DNA from: Klebsiella pneumoniae
GTDB taxonomy: Bacteria; Bacteroidota; Bacteroidia; Flavobacteriales; Flavobacteriaceae
Assembly (NCBI GenBank): GCA_943325355.2
Contig: CALPPA020000043.1
Span: 1 to 10,871, forward strand
Length of the DNA stretch: 10,871 bases
Direction: 5' to 3'
Below, piece by piece: positions 6,448-10,871 of this stretch. The position numbers were made by a program, and so were the translations under genes. The notes beneath the pieces were generated by a model, which did no database searches, was not told where the DNA came from, and worked only from the letters and a program-made list of their open reading frames with translations. Position 1 is the stretch's first letter. Each line of letters begins with the position of its first letter.

Positions 6448-8085
6448 TTATCTCGCTTTCTTGAAACTATAAGCATAAATTAGAGCGTGCAATGCAGCAA
6501 AAAATAGTGAAAAATAGAACAAGAGGTGATCGTCCATATTTGGATCACTGTGATGTATAAAGGCAATCACGATCAATGACAATACCATTCCCAAACCTGA
6601 AGCTGAAACGGTTTTGTAGCTTTTTAAACTAAATTCACCATTGTTTAAAACGCTGTTTTTCATTCCGTAAAATAAGTATAAATCAAATCCGATCATCATC
6701 CAGACGATAAGACGAATCCAAGTATCTAATGGTAAAAACACCATCATAAACAGACAAACTGCGACACCTGCTATTGGCACAAACGGCACAAATGGAGTTC
6801 TAAAAGCTCTAGGAGCATCTGGCATTCTTTTGCGCATAATTAGTACTCCTATACAAACCAAAATGAAAGCAAATAAAGTCCCAATGCTGGTCATTTCTCC
6901 AACAACTCTAGCGGGGACAAAGGCAGCAAACAAACTCACGATAACCATAAACAACAAATTATTTTTAGCCGGAGTCCTAAATTTTGGATGCACTTCTGAA
7001 AATACTTTAGGCATTAATCCATCTTTACTCATAGAGAAAAACACCCTGCTTTGCCCCATTAACATTACTAAAATCACCGATGAATATCCGCCTAAAATGG
7101 CCAATAAAATAGCTTTGTTCAACCAAGGATAAGCTGGTGTTATCATTCCGTCAGCACCAACATTTCCCATAGCGTCAACAGCAATAGCAACTGGTGCGAT
7201 TCCATCTTTTCCTGCAAATGCCTGATAATTTACGACTCCAGTCATCACGTGGGCAAATAGAATGTAAAGAATGGTACATATTGCCAATGACAATAATATC
7301 CCGATTGGCATATCTCTTTTTGGGTTTTTGGCTTCTTGTGCAGCTGTTGAAACTGCATCAAACCCAATGTAAGCAAAGAACACTATGGCTGCAGCCCGTA
7401 TGATTCCAGAGAAACCAAATTCTCCAAATTTTCCCGTGTTTTCAGGAACATATGGTGTGTAATTTTCGGGCCTAATGTACTGCCAACCCACTGCAATAAA
7501 TACTAAAACTACAGTCACTTTTAATAAAACTATAATTCCATTTACAAATGAAGACTCCTGTGTTCCACGTATTAAAAGGAAGGACATTATCATAACAATC
7601 AAAACGGCAGGTATGTTTATGATACCGCCTTCAAAGGGAGAAAGCATATAGGCATCATCGATGTGAATTCCATAACCACCTAAAAATTTACCGAAATACC
7701 GCGACCAACTAATGGAGACCGTAGCTGCTCCAACTGCATATTCCAAGACTAAATCCCAGCCTATAATCCAGGCAACAAATTCTCCCATTGTTGCAAAAGA
7801 ATAGGTATAAGCACTTCCAGCTACAGGAATCATTGAAGAAAATTCAGCATAGCATAAACCTGCAAAAACGCAACCAAGTGCTGCTACAAGAAATGATATA
7901 GTGATTGCAGGACCAGCATTTGCTGATGCCGCTAGACCAGTTATTGAAAATAGTCCAGCTCCAATAATGGCGCCAATTCCAAGAGCAACTAATCCTGGTG
8001 CAGTTAATGTTTTCTTTAATCCTTTTTCAGAATCGGCAGCTTCGTTTAAAAGCTGGGCCAATGGTTTTCTTTTCCAAATTGACAT
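6448..8085 (-). CDS. APC-superfamily amino-acid permease (cationic amino-acid transporter type)
   Basis: The product is a 545-residue polytopic inner-membrane protein with about 12-14 hydrophobic segments. It probably imports an amino acid by proton symport or exchange. The N terminus has the family block LKKTLTAPGLVALGIGAIIGAGLFSITG, whose unwound substrate-binding TM1 motif is GAIIGAGLF (38-46). CYAEFSSMIPVAGSAYTY (78-95) and GWDLVLEYAVGAATVS follow, and the TM6 region is FFAYIGFDAVSTAAQE (236-251), leading into AKNPKRDMPIGI. This pattern fits the CAT/YfnA branch of the APC superfamily, whose members are longer than the roughly 450 residues of typical APC permeases. The substrate cannot be read from sequence. 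The ATG at 8085 is preceded by an A-rich leader without SD, and a -7 box lies about 30 bases upstream. It is divergent from the ComEA-like gene. Confidence 0.9.
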   Translation of the reverse strand: MSIWKRKPLAQLLNEAADSEKGLKKTLTAPGLVALGIGAIIGAGLFSITGLAASANAGPAITISFLVAALGCVFAGLCYAEFSSMIPVAGSAYTYSFATMGEFVAWIIGWDLVLEYAVGAATVSISWSRYFGKFLGGYGIHIDDAYMLSPFEGGIINIPAVLIVMIMSFLLIRGTQESSFVNGIIVLLKVTVVLVFIAVGWQYIRPENYTPYVPENTGKFGEFGFSGIIRAAAIVFFAYIGFDAVSTAAQEAKNPKRDMPIGILLSLAICTILYILFAHVMTGVVNYQAFAGKDGIAPVAIAVDAMGNVGADGMITPAYPWLNKAILLAILGGYSSVILVMLMGQSRVFFSMSKDGLMPKVFSEVHPKFRTPAKNNLLFMVIVSLFAAFVPARVVGEMTSIGTLFAFILVCIGVLIMRKRMPDAPRAFRTPFVPFVPIAGVAVCLFMMVFLPLDTWIRLIVWMMIGFDLYLFYGMKNSVLNNGEFSLKSYKTVSASGLGMVLSLIVIAFIHHSDPNMDDHLLFYFSLFFAALHALIYAYSFKKAR

Positions 8086-8113
8086 TTTATTTTGGTTTAT
8101 TGTTTATAGTTTT

Positions 8114-8121
8114 CAAATATA
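8114..8121 (-). promoter_or_regulatory. Bacteroidetes -7 element for the permease gene
   Basis: Read on the minus strand, 8121 to 8114 is TATATTTG, a perfect match to TAnnTTTG. Transcription would begin around 8107-8110, giving a leader of roughly 22-25 bases before the ATG at 8085. No TTTG stands at the expected -33 position, so an activator may be needed or the promoter may be weak. Confidence 0.5.
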
Positions 8122-8188
8122 TTGTTTTTTTAATGTTGGAGCGATATAGAAAACTTTATTTTTGAAAATTATCTTTTTTTAATTTTTT

Positions 8189-8222
8189 ACATTTATAAAT
8201 AAGAAAGTACACATTTATAAAT
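8189..8222. promoter_or_regulatory. Paired palindromic operator candidate, ACATTTATAAAT x2
   Basis: ACATTTATAAAT occurs at 8189-8200 and 8211-8222. The core ATTTATAAAT is its own reverse complement, and the two centres are exactly 22 bp apart, about two helical turns. This geometry suits two dimers of one regulator bound side by side. An additional 10-bp inverted repeat (AAATAAGAAA at 8197-8206 and TTTCTTATTT at 8225-8234) brackets the second copy. The sites lie between divergent genes, about 60-95 bases upstream of the ComEA-like start and about 70 upstream of the permease -7 box, so either or both genes could be controlled. Confidence 0.5.
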
Positions 8223-8248
8223 TTTTTCTTATTTTTAAACTTTAAAAT

Positions 8249-8267
8249 TCAATTCAGGCGGAATTGA
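8249..8267. repeat. Inverted repeat TCAATTC / GAATTGA before the ComEA-like gene
   Basis: The arms TCAATTC (8249-8255) and GAATTGA (8261-8267) are exact reverse complements around AGGCG, ending 15 bases before the ATG at 8283. The site could be an operator over the transcription start or, if transcribed, a small leader hairpin limiting ribosome access. No T-run follows, so termination is unlikely. Confidence 0.45.
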
Positions 8268-8282
8268 TTTAATCTCAAGTGA

Positions 8283-9167
8283 ATGATTTTCAAAACAATA
8301 AAAAAGTATTTTAATTTTTCAAGAGAACAACGTACAGGTATTTTATTGTTATTGGGCATTATCATTGTTTTGCAATTGATTTATTTTTTTGTTGACTTTA
8401 GTTCAATGTCCAAAACTTCTCCTGAAAAAGAACACTGGCTTTCGCTCCAATCGCAGATTGATTCGATGAAAAAGCAGAAAGTCGATTATATTCCGAAGAT
8501 TTATCCTTTCAATCCCAATTTTATTTCAGATTATAAAGGCTATAAACTAGGAATGTCAGTAGCTGAAATTGACAGATTGCTGGCTTTTCGGAAAGAAAAT
8601 AAATACGTGAACTCTCCAAAAGAGTTTCAAGCAGTAACTAAAGTTTCAGATTCCTTGTTGAATGCTATTTCGCCTTATTTCAAATTTCCGGATTGGGTCA
8701 ATAATAAGAAGGAATTTCCAGCCTATAAAAAATATCCCAATTCGGCTTTCTCCAAAAAAGAAAAAATAGTTATCATCGATATTAATCAAGCGACACAAGA
8801 AGATTTAATAAAGATTTATGGAATTGGTGAGGCGATTTCGATTAGGATATTAAAATTCAAAGAAAGTCTTGGTGGTTTTGTTTCAATGGAACAAATGAGC
8901 GATGTATGGGGGTTGTCGCCTGAAGTAATTGAAAATTTGAATACTCATTTCAAGGTTTCGGTCAATCCAAGTGTCAAGAAAATGGACATCAACAATGCTT
9001 CTATTAAAGAGCTTTCGTTGTTTCCGTATTTTAAATATCCGATTTCTAAAAACATAGTTACTTTTCGGAGTATGAATGGTGACATCAAAAATATTGAAGA
9101 TTTAACAAAAATTAAAGGTTTGTCTATTGAAAAGGCAAAAATTATAGTCTTATATTTGAACTTTTAA
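8283..9167 (+). CDS. Membrane-anchored ComEA-like helix-hairpin-helix protein
   Basis: The 294-residue product has a basic N terminus and one membrane segment (about 17-37, GILLLLGIIIVLQLIYFFV), followed by a soluble part that should face the periplasm. Three helix-hairpin-helix-type repeats can be seen: about 76-135 (degenerate), 165-225 (IDINQATQEDLIKIYGIGEAIS, with the YGIG hairpin at 179-182) and 234-294 (MDINNASIKELSLFPYF, and the hairpin IKGLSIEKA). HhH motifs bind the DNA backbone non-specifically, and membrane-anchored ComEA proteins capture DNA during natural transformation, so DNA binding at the cell surface is the likely role. Transformation itself is not implied, because such proteins are common in Bacteroidetes not known to be competent. 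The acyl-CoA dehydrogenase begins 19 bases downstream, so the two are probably cotranscribed. Confidence 0.8.
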   Translation: MIFKTIKKYFNFSREQRTGILLLLGIIIVLQLIYFFVDFSSMSKTSPEKEHWLSLQSQIDSMKKQKVDYIPKIYPFNPNFISDYKGYKLGMSVAEIDRLLAFRKENKYVNSPKEFQAVTKVSDSLLNAISPYFKFPDWVNNKKEFPAYKKYPNSAFSKKEKIVIIDINQATQEDLIKIYGIGEAISIRILKFKESLGGFVSMEQMSDVWGLSPEVIENLNTHFKVSVNPSVKKMDINNASIKELSLFPYFKYPISKNIVTFRSMNGDIKNIEDLTKIKGLSIEKAKIIVLYLNF

Positions 9168-9186
9168 AATTCTTACCCCTTTTATA

Positions 9187-10329
9187 ATGAACTTTGACTA
9201 CAGCGAAACGCAAACAATGATAGCCGAATCTGCAAGAGATTTTGCAGAAAAATATATTAGACCACATATTATGGAGTGGGATGAATCTCAAAAATTTCCA
9301 GTTCCATTATTCAAAAAAATGGGGAAAATGGGGTTTATGGGCGTTTTAGTTCCAGAAGAACTTGGCGGTTCAGGTCTAGGATATCACGAATATATTGCAG
9401 TTGTTGAGGAAATTTCAAAAGTAGATCCATCCATAGGATTATCCGTTGCAGCACATAATTCTTTATGTACGAATCATATTTTGACTTTTGGTAACGAAGA
9501 ACAAAAGAAAAAATGGATTCCAAAATTAGCTACGGGAGAACATATAGGTGCTTGGGGACTAACTGAACACAATACAGGTTCTGATGCTGGCGGAATGAAT
9601 ACTACTGCCGTAAAAGATGGTGATGATTGGATTGTAAACGGATCCAAAAATTTTATTACACACGGAATTTCAGGCGAAATAGCAGTAGTTATTGTGCGTA
9701 CAGGAAACAAAGGGGATTCTAGAGGAATGACAGCTTTTGTTTTCGAAAAAGGAATGCCAGGATTTACTTCAGGAAAAAAAGCCAATAAATTAGGAATGCG
9801 CGCCAGCGAAACTGCCGAATTATTCTTTGATAATTGTCGAGTACCAGATGCCAATAGGTTAGGTGATGTGGGACAAGGATTCATTCAATCGATGAAAATT
9901 TTGGACGGTGGAAGAATTTCAATTGGTGCATTATCATTAGGAATTGCAAAAGGCGCTTATGAAGCTTCCTTAAAATATTCGAAAGAAAGACATCAATTTG
10001 GAAAAGCGATTAGCGAGTTTCAAGCAATAGCTTTTAAATTGGCCGATATGGCTACCGAAATCGAAGCTTCGGAATTGTTGTTGCACAAAGCGGCGTACTT
10101 GAAAAATAAAAATCGCAATATGACTACGCTCGGTGCGATGAGCAAAATGTATTCGTCTGAAGTTTGTGTGAAAGTATCTACTGAAGCTATCCAAATTCAC
10201 GGTGGTTACGGTTACACGAAAGATTATCCGGTAGAGAAATTCTTTAGAGATTCGAAATTGTGTACCATTGGAGAAGGAACTACTGAGATTCAAAAACTAG
10301 TGATTTCGAGGAATATATTAAAAGGATAA
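9187..10329 (+). CDS. Acyl-CoA dehydrogenase
   Basis: This is a 380-residue FAD flavoenzyme that introduces the alpha-beta double bond in acyl-CoA thioesters (fatty-acid or branched-chain amino-acid oxidation) and passes electrons to an electron-transfer flavoprotein. The N-terminal helical domain runs from 1 to about 115. The FAD-binding middle strand domain has GAWGLTEHNTGSDAGG (121-136) and WIVNGSKNFITHG. The C-terminal helical domain has RHQFGKAISEFQ (269-280), IQIHGGYGYTKDYPVEKFFRD (335-355) and IGEGTTEIQ, whose E363 is the expected catalytic base, as in short/medium-chain enzymes. Length is normal for the family. Chain-length specificity cannot be settled by eye. The ATG at 9187 gives the usual family start (FDYSETQTMI). 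It is probably in an operon with the preceding gene and ends at the hairpin at 10351-10386. Confidence 0.93.
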   Translation: MNFDYSETQTMIAESARDFAEKYIRPHIMEWDESQKFPVPLFKKMGKMGFMGVLVPEELGGSGLGYHEYIAVVEEISKVDPSIGLSVAAHNSLCTNHILTFGNEEQKKKWIPKLATGEHIGAWGLTEHNTGSDAGGMNTTAVKDGDDWIVNGSKNFITHGISGEIAVVIVRTGNKGDSRGMTAFVFEKGMPGFTSGKKANKLGMRASETAELFFDNCRVPDANRLGDVGQGFIQSMKILDGGRISIGALSLGIAKGAYEASLKYSKERHQFGKAISEFQAIAFKLADMATEIEASELLLHKAAYLKNKNRNMTTLGAMSKMYSSEVCVKVSTEAIQIHGGYGYTKDYPVEKFFRDSKLCTIGEGTTEIQKLVISRNILKG

Positions 10330-10350
10330 AAGAAAATAGAATATAGAATA

Positions 10351-10386
10351 AAGAGCCAAGAAGCAAGAAAATGTGACTTGGCTTTT
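10351..10386 (+). terminator. Rho-independent terminator after the acyl-CoA dehydrogenase
   Basis: AAGAGCCAAG (10351-10360) pairs with CTTGGCTTTT (10377-10386) as a 10-bp stem containing one G-T wobble, with a 16-base loop. The 3' arm merges into a T-rich stretch (TTTTGTGTTTT). It lies 22 bases after the stop codon at 10329, the expected place for intrinsic termination. Confidence 0.75.
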
Positions 10387-10504
10387 GTGTTTTAAACATT
10401 AATTTTTATCTTTTATAGGTTGTATTTAAGGATGCTAAAATCTATTTTCTATATTCTTGCCTCATTTTTTTAAAAATAAGCATAGGTAATCCAAAATAAA
10501 TAAT

Positions 10505-10512
10505 TACTTTTG
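10505..10512 (+). promoter_or_regulatory. Strong -7 element of the rpsU promoter
   Basis: TACTTTTG matches the Bacteroidetes -7 consensus TAnnTTTG at every defined position and continues GCGCCC, a common flavobacterial context. The expected -33 position (around 10482-10485) reads ATAG, a poor match to TTTG. Transcription should begin about 4-8 bases downstream, near 10516-10520, leaving a leader of only about 22-26 bases before the bS21 start codon. Confidence 0.75.
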
Positions 10513-10525
10513 CGCCCTTAATGAG

Positions 10526-10534
10526 AGGAGGTGT
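10526..10534 (+). promoter_or_regulatory. Exceptionally strong Shine-Dalgarno sequence of rpsU
   Basis: AGGAGGTGT is fully complementary to ACACCTCCT at the 3' end of Bacteroidetes 16S rRNA (nine pairs), with 9 bases between the AGGAGGT core and the ATG at 10542. No other start codon in the window has such a sequence; they follow A-rich or T-rich leaders. It decides the rpsU start and suggests control of translation by the state of the ribosomal anti-SD. Confidence 0.9.
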
Positions 10535-10541
10535 CTATATT

Positions 10542-10739
10542 ATGTTAATTATACCAATTAAAGACGGAGAAAATATCGATAGAGCATTAAAGCGCTATAA
10601 AAGAAAATTTGATAAAACAGGAACTGTTCGTCAACTAAGAGCACGTACTGCTTTTATAAAACCATCAGTTACTAACAGAGCCAAAATTCAAAAAGCGGCT
10701 TATATCCAAAATATGAGAGACAACATAGAGAATAGTTAA
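10542..10739 (+). CDS. rpsU: 30S ribosomal protein bS21
   Basis: The 65-residue basic protein MLIIPIKDGENIDRALKRYK... matches bacterial bS21, a small-subunit protein at the platform near the 16S rRNA 3' end. The central Arg/Lys-rich helix (RALKRYKRKFDKTGTVRQLR, about 14-33) and a shorter second helical part are typical. In Flavobacterium, bS21 with bS18 and bS6 helps hide the anti-SD, which explains why most mRNAs lack SD sequences. The ATG at 10542 is chosen because it gives the family N terminus and sits 9 bases after the SD core. An in-frame ATG at 10521 would add MRGGVYI, with the SD embedded in its codons, and would be almost leaderless, so it is less likely. It has its own promoter; a terminator-like hairpin follows the gene after 22 bases. 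Confidence 0.95.
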   Translation: MLIIPIKDGENIDRALKRYKRKFDKTGTVRQLRARTAFIKPSVTNRAKIQKAAYIQNMRDNIENS

Positions 10740-10761
10740 TTATTTTCTGTAGCAATAAAGT

Positions 10762-10809
10762 ACCGTTAGTCATTAAAGTTTAATACCTTTGATACTAACG
10801 GTTTTTTTT
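10762..10809 (+). terminator. Terminator or attenuator between rpsU and the xerC-like gene
   Basis: ACCGTTAGT (10762-10770) pairs perfectly with ACTAACGGT (10794-10802). A possible 4-bp inner stem (AAAG 10775-10778 with CTTT 10787-10790) shortens the 23-base loop. The 3' arm runs straight into eight T residues (10802-10809), a classic intrinsic terminator. The T-run ends on the base before the ATG of the next gene, so partial read-through would set downstream expression. Confidence 0.85.
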
Positions 10810-10871
10810 ATGACTAATAATAAGGACGCATTTAGAGATTACTTGCAATTGGAGAAAAAATATTCTCCTCA
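10810..10871 (+). CDS. XerC-type tyrosine recombinase, N-terminal fragment
   Basis: The window ends after 20 complete codons: MTNNKDAFRDYLQLEKKYSP. This matches the start of the N-terminal core-binding (SAM-like) domain of XerC/XerD-type site-specific recombinases, in which a helix of the form F-x-x-YL-x-LEKxYS-x-x-T precedes the DNA-clamping region. These enzymes resolve chromosome dimers, while relatives serve as integrases; the catalytic domain lies outside the window. From memory, a xerC-like gene following rpsU is common in Flavobacteriaceae, supporting a housekeeping enzyme. The ATG immediately follows the T-run of the upstream hairpin and has no SD sequence, so if it is the true start the mRNA leader is dominated by that hairpin. 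Confidence 0.72.
   Translation, partial: MTNNKDAFRDYLQLEKKYSP

Noticed and set aside
7901..8149. Plus-strand open frame covering the permease start and promoter
   Set aside because: It is antisense to the conserved N terminus of the permease and to its -7 box; the predicted product has no recognisable features.
9474..9884. 136-codon open frame antisense to the acyl-CoA dehydrogenase
   Set aside because: It mirrors the codon pattern of a highly conserved gene and has no start context or recognisable product.

Overview
The window looks like a chromosomal segment from a Flavobacteriaceae bacterium, most likely Flavobacterium or a close relative. The evidence is a very AT-rich sequence, Bacteroidetes-type -7 boxes (TAnnTTTG), A-rich start contexts without Shine-Dalgarno sequences on all but one gene, and typical flavobacterial families (Porin_10-like porin, DUF2851, PspC-like small protein, ComEA-like helix-hairpin-helix protein). 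Most of it reads as core chromosome. I saw no prophage, insertion sequence, CRISPR array, rRNA or tRNA.

Layout. Bases 1-117 hold the first 39 codons of a secreted protein on the minus strand. A 665-base, very AT-rich intergenic region (118-782) follows, carrying several clusters of short direct and inverted repeats. On the plus strand come a putative outer-membrane porin (783-2738), a PLP-dependent cystathionine beta-synthase/cysteine-synthase-type enzyme with a C-terminal CBS-domain pair (2755-4116), a DEDDh 3'-5' exonuclease (4183-4665) whose stop codon abuts a degenerate REP-like repeat, a DUF2851 protein (4815-6086) and a small PspC-like membrane protein (6147-6374). A long bidirectional terminator hairpin (6390-6434) separates this run from a convergent APC-family amino-acid permease on the minus strand (6448-8085).

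The 197-base region between the permease and the divergent ComEA-like gene (8283-9167) contains two copies of a palindromic 12-mer exactly 22 bp apart, plus a separate 7-bp inverted repeat; both look like operators. The ComEA-like gene is followed after 19 bases by an acyl-CoA dehydrogenase (9187-10329) ending in a terminator hairpin. Next is rpsU (ribosomal protein bS21, 10542-10739) with its own clear promoter. A further terminator-like hairpin has a T-run that ends on the base before the ATG of a XerC-type tyrosine recombinase gene cut by the window end.

The most interesting point is rpsU. It is the only gene here with a Shine-Dalgarno sequence, and that sequence is a near-perfect complement of the 16S rRNA 3' end. 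In Flavobacterium the anti-SD is normally sequestered with the help of bS21 itself, so this arrangement fits translational autoregulation of bS21. That mechanism has been described in F. johnsoniae; here it is read from sequence only. An in-frame upstream ATG lies almost at the predicted mRNA 5' end, and a hairpin sits between rpsU and the xerC-like gene. The remaining genes look like independent housekeeping units, not one pathway.
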